Below are positions 17,491-25,245 of a stretch of DNA of 64,000 nucleotides, one piece after another. The stretch spans positions 1-64,000 of the forward strand of contig NZ_VDND01000006.1 in the NCBI RefSeq assembly GCF_007665395.1, in the 5' to 3' direction. Both the position numbers and the translations under genes were made by a program. The stretch is from Pseudomonas oryzihabitans. Lineage in GTDB: Bacteria > Pseudomonadota > Gammaproteobacteria > Pseudomonadales > Pseudomonadaceae. The stretch's first letter is position 1. Each line of letters begins with the position of its first letter. A model generated the notes under the pieces. That model was not told the origin of the DNA. It searched no databases and was given only the letters and a program-made list of their open reading frames with translations.

Positions 17491-18390
17491 ATGCCCTTCG
17501 TCCGTCACCTGCTGCTGCTCTCGCTCGCCCTGGCTGGCCCCGCCGGCGCGGCGCCCATCTACAAGTACGTGGATGCCAACGGCGTGGTCACCTACACCGA
17601 CAAGGCGCAGAAGGGCGCCAAGGTGCTGACCTTCAGCGACGATCCCATCGAGCGGCTGGACCAGCGGGTCAAGCTGCAGCCGCGCCACTACGCCGGCGGC
17701 ACGGTGCTGGAGGTGCGCAACGACAGCTTCCTGCCGGTGACCGTCACCCTGCGCCTGTCCGCCCTGCAGAACGTCAGCGGCGTGGGCGAGGCGCCCATCC
17801 GCAAGGTGCTGCCGGCCCGCAGCCTGACGCGCCTGGCGACCCTGATCGCGCCCGATCCGGGCCGGCCGCAGCGCTATACCCCCCAGCTCACCACCCTGAT
17901 GGGCAGTGCCACCCCGGTCTTCGCCTCCGGTTTCGCCTATCCGCTGCCCTGGCTGGGTGGTCCCTTCAACGTCAGCCAGGGCGCCGGCGGTGGCTTCAGC
18001 CACAACACCCCGAAGAGCCGCTATGCGGTGGACATCGCCATGCCCGAGGGCACGCCCATCGTGGTCTCCCGCGCGGGCCAGGTGGTGGAGGTGGAGAACG
18101 CCCAGGACGGCCGCGGCAACCACCCCTCCGGCAACTTCGTGCGCATCCTCCACGACGACGGCACCATGAGCGTCTACCTGCACCTGCAGCGGGGCTCGAT
18201 CAAGGTCGCCGAAGGCCAGTGGGTACGCCCCGGCCAGGCCCTGGCGTCCTCGGGCAACACCGGCCGCAGCACCGGGCCGCACCTGCACTTCGTGGTCCAG
18301 CGCAACACTGGCGAGGCCGTCGAGTCCATTCCCTTCCGTTTTGCCCAGGCGGTGGACAGCCTGCCGAACTTCGCCGTCGGCGGACCTTGA
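17491..18390 (+). CDS. Exported M23 (LytM-like) peptidase with N-terminal DUF4124
   Basis: From ATG 17491 the product is 299 residues with a clear signal peptide (LLLLSLALAGPAGA). An upstream ATG at 17428 would put 21 residues before the signal and is unlikely. A DUF4124 segment follows the signal (IYKYVDANGVVTYTDKAQ, about 24-41), then a beta domain and a C-terminal M23 metallopeptidase domain. Zn ligands are His in SHNTPKSRYAVDIAMP with its Asp, and the HLH of GPHLHF. It probably cleaves or regulates cleavage of peptidoglycan cross-links in the periplasm. A shorter paralogue lies 1.35 kb downstream. Confidence 0.85.
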   Translation: MPFVRHLLLLSLALAGPAGAAPIYKYVDANGVVTYTDKAQKGAKVLTFSDDPIERLDQRVKLQPRHYAGGTVLEVRNDSFLPVTVTLRLSALQNVSGVGEAPIRKVLPARSLTRLATLIAPDPGRPQRYTPQLTTLMGSATPVFASGFAYPLPWLGGPFNVSQGAGGGFSHNTPKSRYAVDIAMPEGTPIVVSRAGQVVEVENAQDGRGNHPSGNFVRILHDDGTMSVYLHLQRGSIKVAEGQWVRPGQALASSGNTGRSTGPHLHFVVQRNTGEAVESIPFRFAQAVDSLPNFAVGGP

Positions 18391-18392
18391 GC

Positions 18393-18576
18393 GCCTGTTC
18401 AAAGGCTGCTGCGCGTCGGCCAAACGGCGTTGAAAGGCCCCTGGAAGGCCAGCCCCTTTACCATCTGCAAACTCGCGCGCGAGCCGGTCGAGCGCGAGGC
18501 CGATCCGCTTCCTCAGGGCTTTTCGTGGGGCCGCTTAGGCCTTGTTTGGCTCTAGCTCGCGCGCCTTTGAGCAGGC
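18393..18576. repeat. MITE-like intergenic element with imperfect terminal inverted repeats
   Basis: The 184-bp stretch between the M23 and AraC genes begins with GCCTGTTCAAAGG (18393-18405) and ends with CCTTTGAGCAGGC (18564-18576), inverted copies differing at one base. A second inner inverted pair, GCCAAAC (18419-18425) and GTTTGGC (18544-18550), shows the ends fold together over about 30 bp. It is non-coding in all frames. From memory, similar elements recur in Pseudomonas intergenic regions, but I could not check this. Confidence 0.55.
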
Positions 18577-18593
18577 TCTTACCCTTGCCTGTT

Positions 18594-19394
18594 TCAGCCC
18601 TGGGCGTCGAGGTACTCGCTGGGCGACACCCCCAGCACCCGGCGAAACATCCGGGTGAAGGCCGAGGGCGAGGCGTAGCCCAGGTCCAGGGCCACCCGGG
18701 TGACCGGTTCGCCGGCGGCCAGCCGCGGCAGGGCTAGCATCAGCCGGGTGTGCTGGCGCCAGGTGGAAAAGCTGGTGCCGGTCTCCTTGAGAAACAGCCG
18801 GGCCAGGCTGCGCGAGCAGAGGTGCAGCTGCTGCGCCCAGGTCGCCAGCGCCGTGTCGTCGGCCGGATCGGCGTGCAAGCTGGTCTGGATGGCGCGCAGG
18901 CGGCGGTCGGCCAGCGCCGGCAGGTGCAGGGCGGTCTCTTCGAGAAACACCAGTTCCGCCAGCATCAGCGCCCGCACGTGGCCGCCCAGCTCAGCCGCGC
19001 CGTAGGAGGCGCCGCCGCGCCGCAGACAGCGCAGCAACTCGCGCAGCAGCGGCGAGATGAGCACCATGCTGGTGGCCGCCTGGGGACAGGGCAGGTCGCT
19101 CGGCAAGTCGATGATCACCACCTGCAGGGTGGCCTCGCCGTTGGCCCGCGCCTGGTGCTCGATGCGCGGCGGAATCCAGATCGCCTGCTTGGGCGGCACG
19201 TACCAGACGCCTTCCTGGGTGGTGACCTCCAGCACGCCGTTGACCGTGTACATCAGGTGCGCCTGGTCATGCACATGCGGCGGCCACACCTGGCCGTGGG
19301 CGAAGGTGTCGAGCTGGGACACCAGCGGCCCGGCGGGCGGGACGGGCGCATCCGCGACCACGCTCCGCGACGGGTCTATTGTCTGTTCCTGCAT
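18594..19394 (-). CDS. AraC-family transcriptional regulator with N-terminal cupin
   Basis: The protein has 266 residues. The N-terminal half is a cupin sensor (HVHDQAHLMYTVNGVLEV...GVWYVPPKQAIWIPP...H), of the NimR type. The C-terminal 100 residues hold two helix-turn-helix motifs (LHLCSRSLARLFLKETGTSF and VALDLGYASPSAFTRMFRR). Regulators of this subfamily usually control an adjacent MFS exporter, but none is next to it here: both neighbours are M23 peptidases. The target and ligand are unknown. Confidence 0.85.
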   Translation of the reverse strand: MQEQTIDPSRSVVADAPVPPAGPLVSQLDTFAHGQVWPPHVHDQAHLMYTVNGVLEVTTQEGVWYVPPKQAIWIPPRIEHQARANGEATLQVVIIDLPSDLPCPQAATSMVLISPLLRELLRCLRRGGASYGAAELGGHVRALMLAELVFLEETALHLPALADRRLRAIQTSLHADPADDTALATWAQQLHLCSRSLARLFLKETGTSFSTWRQHTRLMLALPRLAAGEPVTRVALDLGYASPSAFTRMFRRVLGVSPSEYLDAQG

Positions 19395-19742
19395 AACGGC
19401 TGTCCGTTTCGGTTGGGCAGGGTCAAGGTGCTAGCGCCTAACCTGCAGCACTATGGCCGGAGCATCGGGCGCGCCCAGGAGTGATCCTTCTAAGCGCCGA
19501 ACACCTGCCTCTTGCGCGAGTGTCGCACAGAACACCTGCCGCTTGGCTGACCCGCCTGAACCGTCAGGCTTGAATTTGAACTACCGTCCGATCGGTGGCA
19601 GCGTGGTACAGGGATTTGAGTACCACGCCTTTTTATTCGCACGACGCTTTGCCAGCGGCTTCACAAAGCCGCGGTTTGGGCATCGCTCCCCGCGTGTGGC
19701 TTTGCTAGTTTCGGTCCTTGCCCATCATGGTGGCCCTATGCC
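19395..19742. other. 348-bp intergenic region with lower GC, divergent promoters expected
   Basis: The region lies between the divergent AraC and second M23 genes. It is clearly less GC-rich than its surroundings, especially at 19555-19640 (TTGAATTTGAACTACC and CCTTTTTATTCGC). Short reading frames exist but have no coding character. I found no convincing palindromic operator or terminator. It presumably holds promoters for both flanking genes. Confidence 0.4.
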
Positions 19743-20657
19743 ATGGACCGACGCCTGACCGCCCTGACCGCCCTGATCTCCTGCCTGACCCTGACCCTGA
19801 CCCTGACCCTCGCCCTGGCCGTGCCTCTCGCCCTGCCTGCGGCCGAGGCTGCGACCCTGACCAAGACCTCCGCCCAGAGCCCGGCCCGCAAGGGGCAGGT
19901 CAAGCTCAAGGTGCGTAATGCCAGCGAAGGCCGGGTCTTCGAGGTACGCAACGATTTCGACGTGCCCGTGCGGGTCGAGCTGCGCCTGCAGCGTACCGTG
20001 AACGTGGCCGGTGCCGACCGGCCGATCCGCCAAATGGTGGCGCCACGCTCCACCGTGCAGCTGGCGGTGATCCGCAAGCGCCAGCAGGGCTTCCCCATGC
20101 ACTTCGACCAGGCGTTCAGCTACAGCCCGCAGTTGCCGGCTGGCCCCCTGCCGCCGTTGGCCGACAGCGTGGCGGACGGTGCCAGCGGCGGTATCGGCTA
20201 CGGCTATGCCTGGCCTTGGCGCCAGGGGATGTACTACGTGACCCAGGGCGCGGGCGGTGATTTCAGCCACAACACGCCCAAGGGCCGCTATGCGGTGGAC
20301 ATCGCCATGCCCGAGGGCACCCCGATCAGCGCCGCGCGGGCCGGTACCGTGGTCGATGTGGAAAACGGCCAGTTCGGCCATGGTCCCAATCCTTCCGGCA
20401 ACTTCGTGCGCATCGCCCACGAGGACGGCAGCCAGAGCGCCTACCTGCACCTGCGCCGCGGCTCGGTCAAGGTGCGCCCCGGCGAGCGCGTTGAGGTCGG
20501 TACCCCGCTGGCAGAATCGGGCAATACCGGGCGCAGTACCGGACCGCACCTGCACTTCGTGGTGCAGGCCCACGAGGGGGGCGAAATGGTGTCCATTCCC
20601 TTCCGCTTCGCCCGCCCGCTGGCGGCACTGCCCAACATGGCGCTGCGCGACCGCTGA
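19743..20657 (+). CDS. Exported M23 (LytM-like) peptidase, paralogue lacking DUF4124
   Basis: The 304-residue product starts with a long signal peptide whose core reads LTLTLTLALA, encoded by a hexanucleotide repeat. The mature part matches the beta domain and M23 domain of the 17491-18390 gene: VFEVRNDFDVPV, QGAGGDFSHNTPKGRYAVDIAMP, and GNTGRSTGPHLHF carrying the HxH Zn ligands. The DUF4124 segment is absent. It is probably a periplasmic endopeptidase or a LytM regulator of amidases. Duplication around the AraC gene is inferred from the shared C-terminal motifs. Confidence 0.84.
   Translation: MDRRLTALTALISCLTLTLTLTLALAVPLALPAAEAATLTKTSAQSPARKGQVKLKVRNASEGRVFEVRNDFDVPVRVELRLQRTVNVAGADRPIRQMVAPRSTVQLAVIRKRQQGFPMHFDQAFSYSPQLPAGPLPPLADSVADGASGGIGYGYAWPWRQGMYYVTQGAGGDFSHNTPKGRYAVDIAMPEGTPISAARAGTVVDVENGQFGHGPNPSGNFVRIAHEDGSQSAYLHLRRGSVKVRPGERVEVGTPLAESGNTGRSTGPHLHFVVQAHEGGEMVSIPFRFARPLAALPNMALRDR
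19785..19808 (+). repeat. Four tandem CTGACC hexamers inside a signal-peptide coding region
   Basis: CTGACC is repeated four times without interruption (19785-19808), encoding Leu-Thr repeats in the hydrophobic core of the M23 signal peptide. The unit is a multiple of three, so slippage would lengthen or shorten the signal core without shifting the frame. Confidence 0.8.
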
Positions 20658-20740
20658 GTCCTGAGCTGAGCGCTTTTCCCCCCTTGGTGTCGCCGCCTGT
20701 CCGGCCGGCGACCGCACGCATCTGCTCGGTCAGAAAGCCA

Positions 20741-20770
20741 TTGCCAGGGGTGGGGCGGGTGGCGTTATGC
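20741..20770 (+). promoter_or_regulatory. Candidate sigma-70 promoter of the diguanylate cyclase gene
   Basis: TTGCCA (20741-20746) and TTATGC (20765-20770) are separated by 18 bp. This lies 75 bp before the ATG chosen at 20845. The hexamers are reasonable but there is no further support. Confidence 0.4.
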
Positions 20771-20844
20771 TATCACCTGTCTTCTCGTCTAGCCCGCTGG
20801 TTCCTCAGCTGCTTACCCTCTCTCCAGGCCGTGGATGCCGTCCC

Positions 20845-22746
20845 ATGAATGGACTCTTAGCCGCCTTGCGCGCCTGTGGGCGTAACCGGCTGTTCTGCCT
20901 GCTGGTAGTGCTGCTGGTCGCCCTCGACTGCCGGGCGCAGGCGCTGCGGCTCGAGGATCCGGCGCACCTCTACGATCCGCGGCCAGTCCTGGAAATCCTC
21001 AAGGCGCCAGCCAGCCTGAGCTTCGCCGAGGCCGCGGCCCGGCCCAGCGATACGGAGCAGGGGTGGCACACCCCCGGCGTCCTGGAAACGCTGCTCCACG
21101 ATGGACGCCAGGGGCTCTGGCTGCGTTTTCGCATCCAGGGTCGCGGCGACCAGGCCTGGTGGCTGATTCCCCGCTGGCCGGTGCTGGACCGCCTCGACCT
21201 GCGCACGCGCAGCGCCGACGGCACCTGGGGGGCCCTGCAGCAGAGCGGCCTGGCACTGCCGGTGGCACAGCGGGCACTGCCCGGGCGCCAGCTGATGTTC
21301 GCCCTGGCACCCGCCGCCGGAGCGGTGGAGGAGGTCTACCTGCGGCTGGATTCCCGCGAGAGCTTCGTGCTGCCCCTGCGGCTGATGACGCCCGCCACCT
21401 ACCTGGTCCAGGCACAGCGGGATGCCTGGCTGATCGGCGGCTTCTTCGGCTGCCTGTTCACCATCCTGCTGCTGACCCTGAGCCTGTGGAGCTTCGGCCG
21501 GCGCGCGGGCTTCGGCTGGTATGCCCTCTATCTGCTGAGCGTCATCGGCTACCAGGCGGTGACCACCGGCTATGGGGGCTGGCTGCTCTGGCCGGACAGT
21601 CCGGCCTTCGCCCTGCGCGCCCACCTGGCCTTCGTCGCGCTGTGCTTCCTCAGCGCGGGGCTGTTCGTCCGTTACCTGATGAGCCTCTGCCGCAGCGAGC
21701 CCTGGATCGACCTCGGCAATCGCCTGTTGATCGGCTACTGGAGCCTGAACCTGGTCATCGCCCTGGCCTGGCCGCAGTTGCTCAGCTTCCAGGGGCTGCT
21801 CGGCATGATGGCCCTGAGTTGCCTGATCCTGCTGGGTACCACCACCCATTTGGCGCTGCGCGGCAGCCGCATGGCCCGGTGGTTCAGCGTGGCCTGGGGC
21901 CTGCTGCTGCTGGGCAGCCTGGTGCAGTTGCTGGCGATCATCGGCTGGCTGTCCCCGCGGACCCCGGCCTTCCACGGCCAGATGCTCGGTTTCGCCCTGG
22001 GCTTCCTGATGCTTTCCTTCGGCCTCACCGAAGGCCTCAGCCGACAGCGACGCGAACGGATCGCGGCGCAGCGCCAGGCCCTGGAAGCCTCCACCGCCCT
22101 GGCGCGGGAGCGGGAAGCCTCCTTCGTCGAGCTGGAACTGCGGGTGGCGCTGCGCACCGTCGAGCTGCAGCAGGCCAAGGCCGCCCTGGAGCGCCTGAAC
22201 CGCGAGCTGCTGCACCAGAGCCAGACCGATCCCCTGACCGGCCTCAGCAATCGCCGGCACTTCGAGCGCGTTTTCCAGCAGGAGATCCGCCGCGCCACCC
22301 GGGCGGAGGTGCCGCTGGCGGTGCTGCTGGTGGACGTCGATCACTTCAAGACAGTCAACGACACCCATGGCCATACCCTGGGCGACGAGTGCCTGAGGTG
22401 CGTGGCCGAGTTGCTGCGGCGGCATGCCCAGCGGGCGGGGGAGGTGGCGGCGCGCTATGGCGGCGAGGAGTTCGTCATCGCCCTGCCGGGCAGCGACCTG
22501 CTGGCGGCCCAGGCGCTGGCGGAGCGGATCCGCCTCGAGGTAGTCGAGCTGGAGTTGCAGAGCGAACAGGGGCTGCTGCGGCCGACCGTCAGCATCGGCG
22601 TGGCGGTGGCCGTGCCGAGCAACCTCGAGCATGGCCTGGGCCTGCTGGAGGACGCCGACCGGGCGCTCTACGCGGCCAAGCGCGCCGGGCGCAACCGGGT
22701 CTGCCTGAGCGATGGCCTGCCAGGGCTGTGGAGCGGCCGCGGCTGA
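20845..22746 (+). CDS. 7TM-DISM sensor diguanylate cyclase (GGDEF)
   Basis: From ATG 20845 the product is 633 residues; an earlier in-frame ATG at 20767 overlaps the likely promoter. Order: signal peptide (about 17-33), periplasmic 7TMR-DISM-ED2-type beta domain (about 35-190), seven helices of 7TMR-DISM (about 195-410), coiled-coil linker (about 415-465), GGDEF domain. The active site is GGEEF at 539-543 and is catalytically competent by motif. The inhibitory I-site position reads RAGE instead of RxxD, so product inhibition may be weakened. It makes c-di-GMP in response to an unknown periplasmic ligand. Confidence 0.9.
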   Translation: MNGLLAALRACGRNRLFCLLVVLLVALDCRAQALRLEDPAHLYDPRPVLEILKAPASLSFAEAAARPSDTEQGWHTPGVLETLLHDGRQGLWLRFRIQGRGDQAWWLIPRWPVLDRLDLRTRSADGTWGALQQSGLALPVAQRALPGRQLMFALAPAAGAVEEVYLRLDSRESFVLPLRLMTPATYLVQAQRDAWLIGGFFGCLFTILLLTLSLWSFGRRAGFGWYALYLLSVIGYQAVTTGYGGWLLWPDSPAFALRAHLAFVALCFLSAGLFVRYLMSLCRSEPWIDLGNRLLIGYWSLNLVIALAWPQLLSFQGLLGMMALSCLILLGTTTHLALRGSRMARWFSVAWGLLLLGSLVQLLAIIGWLSPRTPAFHGQMLGFALGFLMLSFGLTEGLSRQRRERIAAQRQALEASTALAREREASFVELELRVALRTVELQQAKAALERLNRELLHQSQTDPLTGLSNRRHFERVFQQEIRRATRAEVPLAVLLVDVDHFKTVNDTHGHTLGDECLRCVAELLRRHAQRAGEVAARYGGEEFVIALPGSDLLAAQALAERIRLEVVELELQSEQGLLRPTVSIGVAVAVPSNLEHGLGLLEDADRALYAAKRAGRNRVCLSDGLPGLWSGRG

Positions 22747-22758
22747 GGCCGCGCCCGG

Positions 22759-24123
22759 TCAGCGCTCTTCCGGCTGGCGCCGGCGGGCGTCCCTGGGGTC
22801 CAGCTTGATGACCTTGGCCAGCACGATCTTCGGGCCCTTCATCTTCTTGACGATGATGCGCAGGCCCTCGGCCTCCAGCACCGTCTCCTCTTCGGGCACG
22901 CGCTTCAGGCTGTCGTAGATCAGGCCGGCGAGGGTTTCCGCCTCGACATGGTCCAGGTCGATGCCCAGCAGTCGCTCGACCTTGAACAGCGGGGTGTCGC
23001 CGCGCACCAGCAGCTTGCCCGGCTGGTAGGCGACCACGCCGCGCTCGGTCTTGCGGTGTTCGTCCTGGATGTCGCCCACCAGCACCTCGAGCACGTCCTC
23101 CATGGTCAGGAAGCCGATCACCTTGTGGTCGGCTTCCTCCACCAGCACGAAGTGCGCGCCGCCACGGCGGAACTGCTCCAGCAGCTCGGACAGCGGCATG
23201 TGCTTGGTCACCCGCTCCAGCGGATGCACCAGATCGTCGAGGTCGAAGGAGGCGGCTTCGCTGTCCAGGCCGGCGATCGCCAGGAGCAGGTCCTTGATGT
23301 GCAGCACGCCGGTGAAGGTCTCGCTGTCTTCGTCGTAGACCGGGTAGCGGCTGTACTTGGAGCGGCGGATCTGGGTGAGGATCTCGTCCAGGCTGGCCTT
23401 GCTGTCCAGGTAGATGAGGTCTTCGCGGGAATTGGCCCAGTCCACCACCTCCAGTTCGCCCAGCTCCACCGCCGAGGCCAGTACCCGGCTGTCCGGATCG
23501 GTGGCGCGGTTGGAGTGCAGGATCAGCTTGAGTTCGTCGCGGCTGTAGTGGTGCTCGTGGTGGGCGCCCGGCTCGCCCTGGCCGGCGATGCGCAGGATGC
23601 CGTTGGCGCTGGCGTTGAGCAGCCAGATGGCCGGGTACATCAGCCAGTAGAAGAGGTACAGCGGCACCGCCGTCCACAGCGACAGTAGGTCGGGCTTGCG
23701 GATGGCCCAGGACTTGGGCGCCAGCTCGCCGACCACGATGTGCAGGTAGGAGATGATGAAGAAGGCGGTGAAGAAGGCGATGCCGTGGATCACCTCGGGG
23801 CTGCTGACGCCGACGGCGGTGAGCAGGGGTTCGAGCAGTTCGGCGAAGGCTGGCTCACCGACCCAGCCCAGGCCCAGGGAGGCGAGGGTGATGCCGAGCT
23901 GGCAGGCGGACAGGTAGGCGTCGAGTTGGTGGTGCACCTTCTTGAGGATGCGCCCGCGCCAGCCGTGCTTCTTGGCGATGGCCTCCACGCGGGTGGCGCG
24001 CAGCTTGACCATGGCGAACTCGGCGGCGACGAAGAAGCCGTTGAGCAGCACGAGGAAGAAAGCGAAGAACACGAGGCCGAGATCGGCGATCAACGTCGAG
24101 GAAAAACTGGTGGAAGGGTCCAT
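22759..24123 (-). CDS. CorC/HlyC (CNNM/UPF0053) family membrane protein
   Basis: This 454-residue protein has an N-terminal DUF21/CNNM membrane domain (about 1-200; FFAFFLVLLNGFFVAAEFAMVKLRATRVE), two CBS domains (about 215-340) and a C-terminal CorC_HlyC domain (about 360-440). Members are linked to Mg2+/Co2+ efflux or homeostasis and are often mis-named hemolysins. The motif AAEFA in the first helix is characteristic. It is transcribed alone, convergent with the GGDEF gene 12 bp away, and upstream it faces glcC. Transport substrate is inferred from the family only. Confidence 0.86.
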   Translation of the reverse strand: MDPSTSFSSTLIADLGLVFFAFFLVLLNGFFVAAEFAMVKLRATRVEAIAKKHGWRGRILKKVHHQLDAYLSACQLGITLASLGLGWVGEPAFAELLEPLLTAVGVSSPEVIHGIAFFTAFFIISYLHIVVGELAPKSWAIRKPDLLSLWTAVPLYLFYWLMYPAIWLLNASANGILRIAGQGEPGAHHEHHYSRDELKLILHSNRATDPDSRVLASAVELGELEVVDWANSREDLIYLDSKASLDEILTQIRRSKYSRYPVYDEDSETFTGVLHIKDLLLAIAGLDSEAASFDLDDLVHPLERVTKHMPLSELLEQFRRGGAHFVLVEEADHKVIGFLTMEDVLEVLVGDIQDEHRKTERGVVAYQPGKLLVRGDTPLFKVERLLGIDLDHVEAETLAGLIYDSLKRVPEEETVLEAEGLRIIVKKMKGPKIVLAKVIKLDPRDARRRQPEER

Positions 24124-24269
24124 TAGGGCCGGGAACTGGAAAAAGGTCGCCTAAGCATGGGGGCGGGGCAGGGCAGTTGCAAGATGTTGCGTCCGCCAGC
24201 GGGGCAGGTCGTCGGACCTGCGGTCCGTCGGGCGCTCTGGGCCGGGCCGCCGCGGCGGCGACTGTTCAT

Positions 24270-25037
24270 CTAGGTCCAGCCCTCCAGACGCATGGTCGCC
24301 CGCACCAGGCGCTGCTCCTCCTGCTCGATCTCGCGCAGGCTGTCGCGAACGCTGTGGATGTGCTCGCGGGCGGCGGCGTGGGCCTCGTCGGGCAGGCGCT
24401 GGCTCACCGCCGCATAGAGCCGGGCGTGCTGGGCATCGATCTGCTGGCGCTGTGGCGGGCGGTGGTAGAGGTTGGCGATGCAGGCGAACACCGACCCCAG
24501 CAACAGCTCGTTGAGCGACTGCAGGGTGTGCACCAGCACCGGGTTGTGCGAGGCCTCGCTGATCGCCAGGTGGAAGGCGTGGTCGAGGCGGGCGTGGGCC
24601 TCGGCGGAGAGGGTGGCCAGGTCCTGGGCAGCGGCGCAGAGCTCCTCGTAGCGCCGGCCGATCAGCACCAGGTCGGCGGTGGTGGCGCGCAAGGCGGCCA
24701 GGCGCGCGGCCTCGCCTTCCAGCAGGGCGCGCACTTCCAGCAGGTCGTAGAGGGTGCGTGGCTGGCTGCTGAACAGGTGCAGCAGGGGATTCTCCGCCGC
24801 CGGTGCGGCCAGGCGCGCGACGAAGCTGCCCTGGCCGTGGCGCGTCTCGATGATGCCGCGGGCGCGCAGCAGGCCCAGGCCTTCGCGCAGGGCGGTGCGG
24901 GAGACGCCGAGCTTGTCGCACAGGCGCCGCTCGGAGGGCAGCGGCTGGCCGACCTTGAGTACCCCGTCCACCACCAGGCGTTCGATCTGCTGGCTGACGT
25001 TCTCGGCGACGGGAAGGCGGGTGGCGGCGACGGACAT
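24270..25037 (-). CDS. glcC: GlcC, GntR/FadR-family regulator of glycolate utilisation
   Basis: This 255-residue regulator has an N-terminal winged helix (PLPSERRLCDKLGVSRTALREGLGLLRARGIIETRHGQGSFV, about 33-75) and a C-terminal all-helical FCD ligand domain with metal-binding His/Asp residues (LDHAFHLAISEASHN). GlcC activates glc genes in response to glycolate in E. coli. It is divergent from glcD, with a TGGTATGACCA operator 13 bp before its own ATG, suggesting autoregulation. Confidence 0.88.
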   Translation of the reverse strand: MSVAATRLPVAENVSQQIERLVVDGVLKVGQPLPSERRLCDKLGVSRTALREGLGLLRARGIIETRHGQGSFVARLAAPAAENPLLHLFSSQPRTLYDLLEVRALLEGEAARLAALRATTADLVLIGRRYEELCAAAQDLATLSAEAHARLDHAFHLAISEASHNPVLVHTLQSLNELLLGSVFACIANLYHRPPQRQQIDAQHARLYAAVSQRLPDEAHAAAREHIHSVRDSLREIEQEEQRLVRATMRLEGWT

Positions 25038-25050
25038 GTGGGGTTCCTGC

Positions 25051-25061
25051 TGGTATGACCA
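25051..25061. promoter_or_regulatory. FadR-type operator TGGTATGACCA proximal to glcC
   Basis: TGGTATGACCA matches the TGGTNNNACCA consensus used by FadR/PdhR/LldR/GlcC-type GntR regulators. It lies 13 bp upstream of the glcC start and would overlap its promoter or leader. An identical copy lies exactly 100 bp away. Confidence 0.75.
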
Positions 25062-25126
25062 CGAGGCTTCAGGCTAGTGAGCCACTGGCTGGAGAGGCCG
25101 TCAAGTCTCGTGGATCAGCCTAGTCC

Positions 25127-25161
25127 TTTGGTCGAAGAGGCTGCAAAAACTGGTATGACCA
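25127..25161. promoter_or_regulatory. glcD-side operator TGGTATGACCA (25151-25161) with possible overlapping promoter
   Basis: The second exact copy of TGGTATGACCA (25151-25161, flanked AC...GT so the palindrome extends) lies 84 bp before the glcD ATG. TTTGGT (25127-25132), 18 bp and TGGTAT (25151-25156) could form a promoter whose -10 sits in the operator. The promoter part is tentative, the operator is well supported. Confidence 0.65.
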
Positions 25162-25245
25162 GTGCCCTGGGCGATGGACGCCTCGGCAGCAGTCGGGGTA
25201 CAACCGAGTCTCTTCAGCCAGAACAACAACAATGGCGGTTACCTG

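Noticed and set aside
19453-19758. 101-codon ORF between the AraC and M23 genes
   Set aside because: Codon use does not match neighbouring genes and it overlaps the start of the M23 gene.
20857-22632. 591-codon minus-strand frame opposite the diguanylate cyclase
   Set aside because: Gln-rich shadow; the GGDEF protein in the plus strand has full domain structure.
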